Shown: positions 54,957 through 64,000 of the stretch, in pieces | How positions within the stretch are numbered: position 1 is the first letter of the stretch | Layout of the letters: every line of letters starts with the position of its first letter | NCBI GenBank assembly: GCA_020634935.1 | Contig: JACKAT010000005.1 | Location: forward strand, 62,001-126,000 | From: Anaerolineales bacterium | GTDB lineage: Bacteria > Chloroflexota > Anaerolineae > 4572-78 > J111 | DNA length: 64,000 nt | Reading direction: 5' to 3' | Translations under genes and position numbers: made by a program | Notes under the pieces: model-generated | Database searches by the model: none | Seen by the model: the letters and a program-made list of their open reading frames with translations, nothing else | Told to the model about the DNA's origin: nothing

Positions 54957-57326
54957 ATGTCCACATCGCCTCGTAGTCTGGCAATTTTTTCAATAACGCG
55001 CTTAATTGAGCACCTTCGTACTCCTCTTTACCGTAATGGGTACGCTCTGGTATTTAGTTCTGTGGCTACATCGGGGCTGGGTGTGGTGTACTGGATGCTG
55101 GCAGCCCGCAGTTACACAACTGAAGCCATTGGCCTAAATTCTGCTTTGATGTCAGCCATGATATTTTTAGCCAATCTATCACAGCTCAACTTAATGAATG
55201 CTCTAAATCGATTCATACCCAGCGCCGGGCGAGCCACAAGCCGCCTAATCATAAACGCCTATCTAATCAGCAGCGTTGTAGCTGTAATATCTAGTCTGGT
55301 ATTTATCTGGGGTATTGACATTTGGTCGCCAACGCTGAGCTCTCTTAAGGCCAATCCGGTTTATATTTTATGGTTCGTTTTGGCCACGGTGACTTGGTGT
55401 ATTTTTGTCTTACAGGATAGCGCCTTAACCGGGTTACGCCAGGCGACATGGGTACCCATTGAGAATCTATTTTTTGCAATTGCTAAGATTCTGCTGCTTA
55501 TTGCTTTTGCTGCCGCGCTGCCTCTCTACGGGATCTTTGCTTCTTGGACTATTCCGGTGCTCATATTGTTGGCCCCGATCAACCTCTTGATTTTTCGATA
55601 TTTAGTCCCCCGCCACATACAAACCCACGGCGATAAAGCAGAATCGATTGTTTTGACTCAACTCACTCAATATGTCGCCGGTGATTATTTCAGTTCGCTT
55701 GTTTGGATGGCCACCACCAACCTACTGCCGATAATGGTGCTTGAGCTAGCCGGAGCTACAGCCAACGCCTATTTTTTCTTAGCTTATACAATTGCTTATT
55801 CACTCTATTTGGTAAGCCGTAATATGGGCATGTCGCTCATTGTCGAGGCCGCAGCAGACCAGGCCAAACTTAATGAATACAGTTACCGAACGCTGATCCA
55901 AACAAGCCGATTGATGGCGCCGATAGTAGCGGTTTTAGTTATCGGCGCGCCTTATCTGTTGCAGTTGTTTGGCAAAGATTACTCAATCGAGGCCACAAGC
56001 TTACTTAGGCTGTTATGCCTATCGGCGCTGCCTAACATCGTTACAGCGCTATTTATCAGCATAGCCCGAGTGCAACGCCGCATGATGACTCTGGTTATCG
56101 TATTATCCTTATTATCAGCGCTAACTATTGGTCTTAGTTATACGCTACTCCAAATCTACGGTATCGTCGGCGTGGGCTGGGCCTGGTTACTCAGCCAAAG
56201 CGTCATTGCGATTGCCTTACTGGCAACCGACCTGCGATCCATCTGGATTACTCATTTGGATTTAAGGTTCTTACGACCTGTTTTAACCTTACTACGCCAG
56301 TTGCGCGAGTATCCCGCCAATCGACGCCAGATAAGAATAACCAATGAGTTAATTCCTGAAATTTTGCCTCATATCGAAACCTTCTCAGATGACAAATCCA
56401 CCCCAACAATTTGGCAATTGCAGCGCTTTTTATGTACCATTAACGATGTGACGGTAGTTACCCTTGGCCCGGCTAATCAACCGGCCAGGGCCATACTTAA
56501 ATTGCCTCAGAGTAATTTTGGAAGCAAAAGTTTAGAACAACAACGAAAGATTCTTCTAGAACTACAAACCGACTCTCGGCTAGACGGCTGGACGGCCTTG
56601 ATGCCCAAGGTATTAGCCGCCGGTACAGTTTCTAACGTCTCCTATTATATCGAACAACTAATGCCCGGCTACAACGCTCGCGATTTGTTGATCGATACAG
56701 TTAGTCAGGACCAAATCCGATCCAGTGCGGTTACAGCAATCAGCCAACTCCACCACCGAACGGCCACTACGATCAAAGTAGAAGCCGACATGACTCAGCG
56801 CTGGGTGAATGCTCCAATTAACATCATCCTTGGCAGTTTATCTGCCAGTGTCGATCACACCCTATTTAACCGTTTGGCTATTGAACTACAAACTGCGCTG
56901 TTAAGCCATACGTTGACCGTTAGTTGGATTCACGGAGATTTCGTCCCTGAAAATATTTTGACAACCAAGGATGGTAGAGCAGTATTAGGAATCGTTGATT
57001 GGGAATTGGCCCAGCCGGACAGCTTGCCCCAAATTGATCTAGGAACATTGTTTTTGTCTATACGAATGTGGACTCACCAGCGTGAAATAGGAGAGATTGT
57101 TCGAGACTTGCTTCAGGGAAAAGACGAGTGGACACCAGCCGAACAATCCTTATTAGACATAACTCAGGAAATGTTACCCGGTAGGAGTCTCAGCACCCGA
57201 GAATTGGTCTTACTCTGTTGGCTGCGGCATATTGCCGCCAATCTGGCAAAATCGACCCATTATGCCACTCACCGGCTGTGGATAGCTAAGAATGTTTTAA
57301 CCGTCATACAGTGTCTCAAATTATGA
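54957..57326 (+). CDS. polysaccharide flippase fused to an aminoglycoside-phosphotransferase-like kinase
   Basis: A 789-residue fusion. Residues about 1-440 form a Wzx/MATE-like lipid-linked oligosaccharide flippase with about twelve to fourteen hydrophobic segments (GLGVVYWMLAARSYTTEAIGLNSAL near 36-60). Residues about 460-789 are an APH/choline-kinase-type domain with RAILKLP near 514 (lysine candidate), the catalytic loop IHGDFVPEN near 657-665, and the metal motif IVDWELAQPD near 680. The flippase would move undecaprenyl-linked units across the membrane; the kinase could phosphorylate a sugar or lipid headgroup. I know no standard name for this fusion. Confidence 0.9.
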   Translation: MSTSPRSLAIFSITRLIEHLRTPLYRNGYALVFSSVATSGLGVVYWMLAARSYTTEAIGLNSALMSAMIFLANLSQLNLMNALNRFIPSAGRATSRLIINAYLISSVVAVISSLVFIWGIDIWSPTLSSLKANPVYILWFVLATVTWCIFVLQDSALTGLRQATWVPIENLFFAIAKILLLIAFAAALPLYGIFASWTIPVLILLAPINLLIFRYLVPRHIQTHGDKAESIVLTQLTQYVAGDYFSSLVWMATTNLLPIMVLELAGATANAYFFLAYTIAYSLYLVSRNMGMSLIVEAAADQAKLNEYSYRTLIQTSRLMAPIVAVLVIGAPYLLQLFGKDYSIEATSLLRLLCLSALPNIVTALFISIARVQRRMMTLVIVLSLLSALTIGLSYTLLQIYGIVGVGWAWLLSQSVIAIALLATDLRSIWITHLDLRFLRPVLTLLRQLREYPANRRQIRITNELIPEILPHIETFSDDKSTPTIWQLQRFLCTINDVTVVTLGPANQPARAILKLPQSNFGSKSLEQQRKILLELQTDSRLDGWTALMPKVLAAGTVSNVSYYIEQLMPGYNARDLLIDTVSQDQIRSSAVTAISQLHHRTATTIKVEADMTQRWVNAPINIILGSLSASVDHTLFNRLAIELQTALLSHTLTVSWIHGDFVPENILTTKDGRAVLGIVDWELAQPDSLPQIDLGTLFLSIRMWTHQREIGEIVRDLLQGKDEWTPAEQSLLDITQEMLPGRSLSTRELVLLCWLRHIAANLAKSTHYATHRLWIAKNVLTVIQCLKL

Positions 57327-57371
57327 CTAGATCTGGCACACAGATGACAACTTCAACTTAGGATTATTTGT

Positions 57372-59306
57372 GTGGAATGGCTACCTCTACCCAATAAAAC
57401 GAATAAAACCACCCCTATTGTATTACTACCCAAACCAACCAGTACTCCTCTAAAACCTGATACCTGGCAAAAATCTAACATCACAAAAAATTGGCTCTTC
57501 AAATTCGGGCCCCTCTTAGTGCTGGGATTGGTGGTATTAGTATGGGGTCTTTCGCTCCCAGCCATTAATCCCCGTCACATGGATGATTTAGGACTGCTTC
57601 GAATATTCCCGCTTTCAATATATGCGGCACTGGCCGTGTTGCTGATCAGTTTTGGTTTTATGGTCTACCGGCTCGAAACCCATCCGTCCATTTTAATGCT
57701 GTATGTTATCGTCCTAATTTTCATCATTCATGGAACCCCGACTCTGGTCTATGGAACGTTACGTTATTCCTGGGCTTGGAAGCATATCGGCATTATTGAT
57801 TACATTGAGCGTTTCGGTACAGTCGATCCGAATATTAATGTTTTGAATGCCTATCACAACTGGCCGGGTTTTTTTACTTTGAACGCCTTTATTACCCAAG
57901 CAGCCGGACTTGAGGACCCCCTGCGTATTGCCATGTGGGCTCCCGTGTTTTTCAATCTGATTGATCTGGGGGCTTTGTTACTGATATTTACGTCCTTCAC
58001 TAAGGATAAAACCTTAATCTGGTTGGCTATATTTATTTATTATTTAACCAGTTGGGTAGGGCAAGATTACTACTCTCCTCAAGCTCTCAACTATTTTTTA
58101 CACTTGGTGATATTAGGCGTGGCGTTGCGGTGGGCCAGATTAGCTGTCCCGCCATCGCCTCGGAAGCTTAAACGATGGTTTCGGTTTAACTGGGTCGCCA
58201 TTGTGATTTACAAATTCCTCCGCCGGTCAAATCGAGGACAGCTTCTAACAACGGACTCACCTCCTTTAAATCGACTCACCATCGTAACCATCGTTATTTT
58301 GCTGGGAGGGACGATTGCCTCCAGTCATCAAATTACCCCATTTATGACCATAATGGCATTGGCAGCATTAGTCATTTTTCAGCGCATCAAGGAACGGTCG
58401 CTGCCTATTATCATGATTGTCTTGACCTTTGGCTGGCTTATGTTTGGCGCCACCGCCTTTATGAGACACGAAGTCACGGAGATAATCACATCTTTTGGGC
58501 AGATAACCGAAAACGTCGACTCCAACTTGCGCGATACTTCCGAGGCCAGCCCCGGCCAGCAGTTGGTTTCAAAAATGGGTCGAGGCTTGACGCTCCTAAC
58601 CTGGGGGCTTGCCTTCTTAGGGGGGGGCCGCCGTTTTCGGTGGGGATATTGGGATTTATCCATCGCATTGCTGGCGGTGGCGCCATTTATGATCTTGGCG
58701 GGAAATTCTTACGGAGGAGAAGCCATTTTCAGGGTCTATCTTTTCTCATTACCTTTTATGGCATTTTTTGTCGCCGCCTTACTGCGCCCTCATCCCAGGC
58801 TATCAGCCTCATTTCTCACTTTTATGATCACTATTTTAATTTGTGGGACCTTACTTACCGGTTTTTTGTTCGCTTATTTTGGAAAAGAACAACAATATTA
58901 CTTCACACCTCAAGAGGTTGAAGCCGGAGCATTTCTTCAGAATATTGCCAAACCCAATTCATTGTTGATTGAAGGCTCACGAAACTATCCCTCACGATTT
59001 CACAATTATGAATATTTTACCTACGTAGCTATTTCCCGAGAACCTGATGACTCCCTCATGAATGTCGTTAACCAGCCTATTAAAACGCTTTCACGATGGA
59101 TGGATAACCCCGACTACACTGCGGCTTATCTCATTATTACCAGAAGCCAGAAAATGGAAGTTGACTCTCTGGGTGAGATGCCGTTAGGTTCGCTTGATAA
59201 GATAGAGCAAGCCTTAACTCGATCACCCCAATTCCAGGTTATCTTTGAAAATCAAGATGCAAAAATTTTTACGTTGGCCGATCAAATTGACAACATAAAA
59301 CCATGA
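57372..59306 (+). CDS. multi-span membrane protein (polymerase/glycosyltransferase-like)
   Basis: 644 residues starting GTG at 57372 with a weak ribosome-binding site. A cytoplasmic N-terminus (about 1-40) is followed by at least ten hydrophobic helices. The extracytoplasmic segment ending near 145 contains GTPTLVYGTLRYSWAWKHIGIIDYIERFGTVDPN. A soluble C-terminal domain lies at about 520-644. The HGTP...YSWAWKHIG...YHNWPGFF pattern is typical of GT-C-like or O-antigen polymerase-like proteins in polysaccharide clusters. The exact activity is not identifiable. It overlaps the next gene by 4 bp (ATGA). Confidence 0.82.
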   Translation: MEWLPLPNKTNKTTPIVLLPKPTSTPLKPDTWQKSNITKNWLFKFGPLLVLGLVVLVWGLSLPAINPRHMDDLGLLRIFPLSIYAALAVLLISFGFMVYRLETHPSILMLYVIVLIFIIHGTPTLVYGTLRYSWAWKHIGIIDYIERFGTVDPNINVLNAYHNWPGFFTLNAFITQAAGLEDPLRIAMWAPVFFNLIDLGALLLIFTSFTKDKTLIWLAIFIYYLTSWVGQDYYSPQALNYFLHLVILGVALRWARLAVPPSPRKLKRWFRFNWVAIVIYKFLRRSNRGQLLTTDSPPLNRLTIVTIVILLGGTIASSHQITPFMTIMALAALVIFQRIKERSLPIIMIVLTFGWLMFGATAFMRHEVTEIITSFGQITENVDSNLRDTSEASPGQQLVSKMGRGLTLLTWGLAFLGGGRRFRWGYWDLSIALLAVAPFMILAGNSYGGEAIFRVYLFSLPFMAFFVAALLRPHPRLSASFLTFMITILICGTLLTGFLFAYFGKEQQYYFTPQEVEAGAFLQNIAKPNSLLIEGSRNYPSRFHNYEYFTYVAISREPDDSLMNVVNQPIKTLSRWMDNPDYTAAYLIITRSQKMEVDSLGEMPLGSLDKIEQALTRSPQFQVIFENQDAKIFTLADQIDNIKP

Positions 59307-59677
59307 TCCTTGCAAAAAAATGGCCCTTAATCATCATTGTATCGGCCGTTTTGGTCGGATTTATGGCGTATACAAATATCGAGTCCCCCATTCGCTCCAT
59401 ATTAACTATTGGGTTCATTTTAATTTGCCCTGGCATGGCCTTGGTCCAGTTTATGCGGCTTAAAGAGCCCATCATAGAGTTAACCCTAGCCATTGCCCTC
59501 AGTATTGGCATCAGTACTGTCCTTTCGGAGGTCATGGCGCTGGGTAAGATATGGACGCCCGAAATTGGACTCGCCGCCTTAATTATTCTGAGCATAGGTG
59601 GAGCGATAGTCCAAATAGTTCAGATGAACAATCAACAAACTTTAGTAAATGAAAGTAAAATTCATTCTGACAAATAA
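59303..59677 (+). CDS. small four-helix membrane protein (DUF1616-like), last gene of the polysaccharide cluster
   Basis: 124 residues with four hydrophobic helices (about 8-24, 30-46, 55-72 and 80-102), then a polar tail. SPIRSILTIGFILICPGMALVQFMRL is the type of sequence seen in DUF1616-like membrane proteins. It overlaps the preceding polymerase-like gene by 4 bp, so the two are translated as a unit and the protein may be its subunit. No further function can be given. Confidence 0.75.
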   Translation: MILAKKWPLIIIVSAVLVGFMAYTNIESPIRSILTIGFILICPGMALVQFMRLKEPIIELTLAIALSIGISTVLSEVMALGKIWTPEIGLAALIILSIGGAIVQIVQMNNQQTLVNESKIHSDK

Positions 59678-59816
59678 TCCCGCAACCGTTCGTTTAGCAA
59701 ATAATTTGCATCCAACCTAATTCTATGCTTTCATGTAGGTTGAAAGTGCGCTAATTTAGCAAACCAACTGTGTTTATCCCCATTATATTTCACAACAAGC
59801 AAAAGGAGCCACACAA

Positions 59817-61832
59817 ATGAGTAACATGACGCTGGACGAGTTGTGTGTCAACACTATTCGAACCCTGGCTATTGATGGGGTTCAAAAAGCAAACTCAGGT
59901 CACCCCGGCATGCCAATGGGCATGGCTGATGCGGCCTATGTGCTGTGGACACAATTTCTTCGGCACAATCCTAAAAACCCCGACTGGTTCAACCGCGACA
60001 GATTTATCCTGTCAGCAGGGCACGGCTCGATGCTGCTGTATAGCCTGCTGCATCTAACCGGTTACGACTTGCCGTTAGACCAACTCAAACAATTTCGCCA
60101 ATGGAACAGCCTGACGCCCGGCCACCCTGAGCATGGCCTGACCCCCGGCGTAGAAACAACCACCGGCCCATTGGGGCAAGGGTTTGCCAACGGCGTGGGC
60201 ATGGCCATAGCCGAAGCTTTCATGGCAGCAACCTTTAACCGGAAGGGCCATCAGATTGTCGATCACTACATCTACGCCATTGTGAGCGATGGTGATCTGA
60301 TGGAAGGCATCTCACATGAAGCCGCGTCGATGGCCGGCCATATGAAGCTGGGCAAAATTATCTATCTTTATGATGACAATCACATTAGTATCGATGGCAG
60401 TACCGACCTGGCTTTTACCGAAGATCGCATGAAGCGGTTTGAAGCCTACCACTGGCATACCCAACAGATCGACGGGCATGATCGGGCAGCCGTGGCCGAA
60501 GCCATCAAAGCCGCTCAGGCCGTTACCGATAAACCTTCGATTATCGCCTGCCGGACGACCATCGGCTTTGGCAGCCCTCATAAGGCCAATACCGGCGAAG
60601 TCCATGGCTCGCCGCTTGGGGAAGAGGAAGTCAAACTGACCAAAGCTGTCTACGGCTGGGACTTTGAGGAAACATTTTACATTCCCGCTGAAGCTCTAGC
60701 CCACTTCCGAAAAGCGGTCGATACCGGGTCTGAATGGGAAGCTGAATGGAAAAAAGCCCTGCAAGCCTACGAAGGGGCGCTGCCCCAAGAGGCCCAAACC
60801 TTCCGCGAAGCGATGTCTGGGGAACTGCCTGAGGGGTGGGATGACGACCTGCCTGTTTTCCCGGCGGATGCCAAGGGGATGGCTACTCGCGCCGCTTCCG
60901 GTAAGACGCTCAACGCTATCGTCTCGGCGCTGCCGACCCTCATCGGTGGATCGGCCGATTTGGCCCCCAGCAACAACACCATGCTCAAAGGGTACGACGC
61001 CTTTGACTCGAGCCATAATGCCGGGCGCAACTTCCATTTTGGGGTTCGTGAGCATGCCATGGTCGGCGTGCTCAACGGGATGGCGCTGCATGGCGGGGTG
61101 ATCCCCTACGGCGGCACCTTCCTCATTTTCTCTGACTACTGCCGGCCCTCTATTCGATTGGCGGCCCTATCTCATATTCCCATCACCTTGATCTTTACCC
61201 ATGATAGTATTGGCCTGGGCGAAGACGGCCCCACCCACCAGCCGGTCGAGCATCTGGCCGCTTTGCGAGCCATGCCGAACTTAACAATCATTCGCCCGGC
61301 CGATGCCAACGAGACGGCCCAAGCCTGGAAAGTCGCCCTGGAAAAACGCGATGGGCCGGTGGCGCTCATTCTAACCCGCCAGAATTTGCCGGTTTACGAT
61401 CGCAGTCGAATGGGAGACGCGGCCAATCTTAGCAAAGGCGCTTATGTGCTATTAGACACCGACCGTATCTATCCGGATGTGCTGCTGATTGCAACCGGCT
61501 CTGAAGTCCAATTTGCCGTTGAAGCGCACGCCAAATTAGCCGAGCAAGGCATCGGTGCGCACGTGATTAGCATGCCTAGTTGGGAGCTATTCGAAGAGCA
61601 GCCGGATGAATACAAAGAATTTGTGCTGCCGTCATCGGTGAAAGCCCGCGTTGCCATCGAGGCGGGCGTCTCGATGGGGTGGCAAAAGTATGTCGGTCCT
61701 CAGGGGACAATCATTGGTTTGGATCGCTTCGGCGCTTCGGCTCCCTACAAAGAGATTTACGAGCATCTTGGCTTTACCACCGATAATGTCGTACTTCGGG
61801 CGCTGGAAACCATCGATAAATCAAAAAAATAG
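59817..61832 (+). CDS. tkt: transketolase
   Basis: A 671-residue thiamine-diphosphate enzyme of the non-oxidative pentose phosphate pathway that moves two-carbon ketol units. Seen are ANSGHPGMPMGMAD near 27, GHGSMLLYSLLHLTGYDL near 69, the GDGxxxEG-type motif as VSDGDLMEGISHEAASMAGH near 161, and the C-terminal domain with THDSIGLGEDGPTHQPVEHL near 462. Length and order are standard. ATG 59817 follows AAAAGGAG. The ribose-5-phosphate isomerase gene follows, giving a sugar-phosphate pair. Confidence 0.97.
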   Translation: MSNMTLDELCVNTIRTLAIDGVQKANSGHPGMPMGMADAAYVLWTQFLRHNPKNPDWFNRDRFILSAGHGSMLLYSLLHLTGYDLPLDQLKQFRQWNSLTPGHPEHGLTPGVETTTGPLGQGFANGVGMAIAEAFMAATFNRKGHQIVDHYIYAIVSDGDLMEGISHEAASMAGHMKLGKIIYLYDDNHISIDGSTDLAFTEDRMKRFEAYHWHTQQIDGHDRAAVAEAIKAAQAVTDKPSIIACRTTIGFGSPHKANTGEVHGSPLGEEEVKLTKAVYGWDFEETFYIPAEALAHFRKAVDTGSEWEAEWKKALQAYEGALPQEAQTFREAMSGELPEGWDDDLPVFPADAKGMATRAASGKTLNAIVSALPTLIGGSADLAPSNNTMLKGYDAFDSSHNAGRNFHFGVREHAMVGVLNGMALHGGVIPYGGTFLIFSDYCRPSIRLAALSHIPITLIFTHDSIGLGEDGPTHQPVEHLAALRAMPNLTIIRPADANETAQAWKVALEKRDGPVALILTRQNLPVYDRSRMGDAANLSKGAYVLLDTDRIYPDVLLIATGSEVQFAVEAHAKLAEQGIGAHVISMPSWELFEEQPDEYKEFVLPSSVKARVAIEAGVSMGWQKYVGPQGTIIGLDRFGASAPYKEIYEHLGFTTDNVVLRALETIDKSKK

Positions 61833-61836
61833 ACGG

Positions 61837-62003
61837 GGGGCAGGGTCACAGGATAGCAGGGTGACAGGGGGCGCAGGGTGACAAAGTTGCATTTATGATC
61901 GGCATCTTTGTACCTCTGCTCTCTTGTCACTCTGCAAGGTGCATTTCTAGCAATTTTGTAACCCTGCTACCTTGCTACCTTGTAACCGTGTAACGTTGCA
62001 ACT
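61837..62003. repeat. imperfect palindrome between transketolase and rpiA
   Basis: The left part contains CAGGGTCACAGGATAGCAGG and CAGGGTGACAAAGTTGC; the right part contains their approximate complements (GCAATTTTGTAACCCTG, CTACCTTGTAACCG). It could fold into a long hairpin; no T run follows. Confidence 0.65.
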
Positions 62004-62012
62004 CGATAAAAC

Positions 62013-62702
62013 ATGAACATAGAAACGCTCAAAAAACAAGCTGCCGAAAAAGCGGTGGAACAAGTTCAAAGCGGAATGGTTTTGGGTTTGGGGACAGGCT
62101 CAACTACTCGCTACGCGGTTATAAAAATTGGGGAGTTGTGGCAGGCCGGAGATTTAACGGATATCGTCGCCCTGCCGACTTCGGTACAGACAGCGGAATT
62201 AGCGCAGACTTATGGCATTCCGTTGACCAGCCTCGATCAGCAGCCTAAACTCGATTTGGCTATCGATGGGGCGGATGAGGTCGATCCGCAGTTAAATTTG
62301 ATCAAAGGACACGGCGGGGCGTTACTACGCGAAAAAATGGTCGAATCGGCAGCAGCCCGTTTCATTGTAGTGGTTGACACCAGTAAAATAGTGACCAAGT
62401 TAGGCACGCGCTATGCCTTACCCATTGAGGTGGTTAAGTTTGGTTGGAAAGCCCAAATTCAATGGCTTGAGAGTTTCGGCTACCACCCTGAAATTCGCGG
62501 AGGCGAACAGGATCCCTTTGTCACTGATAACGGCAATTACATCATTCACTGCGACTTTCCCGACGGCATCGCTGATCCGGCCGGCCTGGCCGATCAATTA
62601 ATCAATCGAGTCGGCGTGGTCGAACACGGTTTATTTCTCAATATGGCCAGCGAAGTTATCGTCGCCGGGGAAAATGGTCTAAGTTTTTTAAAACGAGGCT
62701 AA
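62013..62702 (+). CDS. rpiA: ribose-5-phosphate isomerase A
   Basis: 229 residues, interconverting ribose-5-phosphate and ribulose-5-phosphate. Conserved blocks are VLGLGTGSTTRYA near 24-35, IDGADEVDPQLNLIKGHGGALLREKMVE near 85-110 (catalytic Asp, Glu and Lys in this stretch) and FPDGIADPAGL near 185. It follows transketolase by 180 bp, consistent with one pentose phosphate function. It ends only 9 bp before a convergent gene, with no terminator between them. Confidence 0.96.
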   Translation: MNIETLKKQAAEKAVEQVQSGMVLGLGTGSTTRYAVIKIGELWQAGDLTDIVALPTSVQTAELAQTYGIPLTSLDQQPKLDLAIDGADEVDPQLNLIKGHGGALLREKMVESAAARFIVVVDTSKIVTKLGTRYALPIEVVKFGWKAQIQWLESFGYHPEIRGGEQDPFVTDNGNYIIHCDFPDGIADPAGLADQLINRVGVVEHGLFLNMASEVIVAGENGLSFLKRG

Positions 62703-62711
62703 GGTAAAAAA

Positions 62712-64000
62712 TTAGCCCAACCCTAAAACTCTCAGCCAGCGCTGTAATAAGCTTTCCGATCGAGGCGGTGATTCGACCTTCTTTGTTGGGCGAGTCTCCT
62801 GTGGATAAAATGAATGAGTAATAGCCTTGACTACCCCAGGCTGATCGAGCCGCATATAGACCATCCCCCGCTCAAACACCTGAGCCCGGTAACTAATCCC
62901 CTTATACTGAAGCGGAAACTCCGCCGATAAATATTGGCCCAGACCTTTGGTTTGGGCATATTGATATAATACGCTGGTGCGATTGACCGGTATCACATAC
63001 TCGCTTGAGGCTAACAGCAATGCCGCTGGCAGGTTTTCGGCATTGTTTATCCTTTCGGCGGGATCGACTGCGTATGGTCCGGCGATCGACTGCGGGCCAG
63101 GCAGGGGTTCCAGTTCCAAGGGAGACGCCGGCTCGGGGGGTGGAGGCGCGGCAGCAGCGGCGATGAGGGACGCAGCCAGAGCAGGTTTTGGTTGGCCCGG
63201 TATTTTCTGGAAAACCAGAAAGAAGGCCGTTCGATCCCACGGCGCCCCCGGCTCACCTAGCCCAACGTTGATTAATTTATCAGAGGGTAAATTATCCTGA
63301 CTCATGCTAACTGTGTAGGTACCTAGTTTGCCGGTCATCATGTAGTTGCCCAGATAATGATCGATACTTCCCTTAGTTGGCGCTTTGTCAATGGCGTCGC
63401 CCCGATCAGCCTGAAATATGGCCCCTTCAATAGGTTGGCCCGCCTCATTTAAGGCTTTGAGATAGATATAGCCCCTGTTTTGGGCCTCATTTTTGTCAGC
63501 CCAGCGCACCTGGATTAAACGCCAATGTGCCTGAGTGGCATCGGTCACGGGCATAAGTTTGACCGGAGGAGTCAATTTATCCAGCCGAGCATCAAATTTA
63601 CGCTCCGGCAGGTCAGGCCGAGGCTCCGGAACAGGCTCTGGTTGAGGCGTGGGTGTTGGCGTTGGCGTGGGGGTGGGGGTGGGGGTTGGCTCCGGTTTAG
63701 GGGTGGGAGTAGGTTCGGGCGTAGGCACCGGTTCGGGTTCAGGGGTAGGTGTTCCACCGGGATGACCAGCCACTTTTTGAAAGGTCAAGAAGAAGGAGGT
63801 ACGTACATAACTGCGAGGCGAGATTTCATTGCCCAACCCTACATTGATCAATCGATCCGACGGCAGTTTGTCTTGAGCCATACTCACTTTGTAAGTTCCC
63901 AACAGGCCGGTCATCATAATATTGCCCCAATAGTTATCAATTGGGCCTTTGGTTTGGGCCTTGTCGATGGCGTTGCCCCGGTCGGCCTGAAAGGTGACAT
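62712..64000 (-). CDS. secreted or surface protein with tandem repeat domains and PTPEP linker (5' end outside window)
   Basis: At least 430 residues; the N-terminus lies beyond the window edge. Two copies of a domain of about 110 residues share FQADRG-AIDKA-TKG-ID, MMTG-LGTY-VSM-QD-LPSD-LINVGLG and F-FFL-FQK. A low-complexity linker of PTPEP/PTPTP repeats (about 55 residues) separates them. The C-terminal part (about 280-400 of the visible protein) differs and contains YVIPVNRTSVLYQYAQTKGLGQYLSAEF and a VFERGMVYMRLD strand. I do not recognise the family. Linkers of this kind are typical of extracellular proteins, where the repeats may bind wall or carbohydrate. No signal peptide can be judged. 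Confidence 0.82.
   Translation of the reverse strand, partial: VTFQADRGNAIDKAQTKGPIDNYWGNIMMTGLLGTYKVSMAQDKLPSDRLINVGLGNEISPRSYVRTSFFLTFQKVAGHPGGTPTPEPEPVPTPEPTPTPKPEPTPTPTPTPTPTPTPQPEPVPEPRPDLPERKFDARLDKLTPPVKLMPVTDATQAHWRLIQVRWADKNEAQNRGYIYLKALNEAGQPIEGAIFQADRGDAIDKAPTKGSIDHYLGNYMMTGKLGTYTVSMSQDNLPSDKLINVGLGEPGAPWDRTAFFLVFQKIPGQPKPALAASLIAAAAAPPPPEPASPLELEPLPGPQSIAGPYAVDPAERINNAENLPAALLLASSEYVIPVNRTSVLYQYAQTKGLGQYLSAEFPLQYKGISYRAQVFERGMVYMRLDQPGVVKAITHSFYPQETRPTKKVESPPRSESLLQRWLRVLGLG

Overview
The window looks like a bacterial chromosome segment, most probably from the Chloroflexota (Anaerolineae-like). That placement is inference from gene content and protein style: a class I glutamine synthetase with a giant fused adenylyltransferase, long two-domain M16 peptidases, SH3b/PTPEP-linker secreted proteins, a GH16 enzyme ending in a hydrophobic FLPIIIK-type tail, and intergenic DNA crowded with palindromic repeats. 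No rRNA, tRNA or CRISPR array was found.

1-12.7 kb is a nitrogen-assimilation block on the + strand: an ANTAR response regulator, an ammonium transporter preceded by a consensus promoter and an intrinsic terminator in its leader, two tandem paralogous proteins of no family I recognise, a glutamine synthetase with the adenylylation tyrosine, a 1241-residue GlnE-like adenylyltransferase with two internal ACT-like segments, and a secreted M16 peptidase. Regulator, leader terminator, transporter, enzyme and enzyme modifier form a plausible ammonium-response module. 12.75-15.07 kb holds two abutting IS630-family elements sharing one TA dinucleotide.

15.6-39.7 kb starts with hemA and an overlapping C45-type acyltransferase, then becomes accessory and very repeat-rich, mostly with minus-strand genes: a tyrosine-phosphatase/SnoaL fusion, a methyltransferase with a tiny membrane protein before it, a DUF433/DUF5615 toxin-antitoxin-like pair, a GmrSD-type DUF262/HNH enzyme, an SH3b protein, a PUA-like/NucS-like nuclease, a TPR protein, a DUF4331 protein, a Ni/Co-type exporter and a STAND ATPase regulator. 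Between them lie at least eight families of small inverted-repeat elements. One ~155-bp family has five copies, all bounded by exact or near-exact 8-bp direct repeats. There is also an 11-unit 41-bp minisatellite and a 1.1-kb array of palindromes separated by a conserved boundary sequence.

39.8-46.8 kb returns to core genes: prfB with its programmed frameshift, a perfect promoter plus terminator bracketing a ~100-nt candidate RNA, a diverged tyrosine recombinase, rpoC with a long coiled-coil insertion, and rpsU. After 1.4 kb of AT-rich repeat DNA, 48.2-59.7 kb carries a polysaccharide gene cluster: glycosyltransferases, deacetylase, FemAB-like transferase, GH16 hydrolase, a flippase fused to a kinase domain and polymerase-like membrane proteins. 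The window ends with transketolase, ribose-5-phosphate isomerase and the 3' part of a convergent repeat-domain secreted protein.
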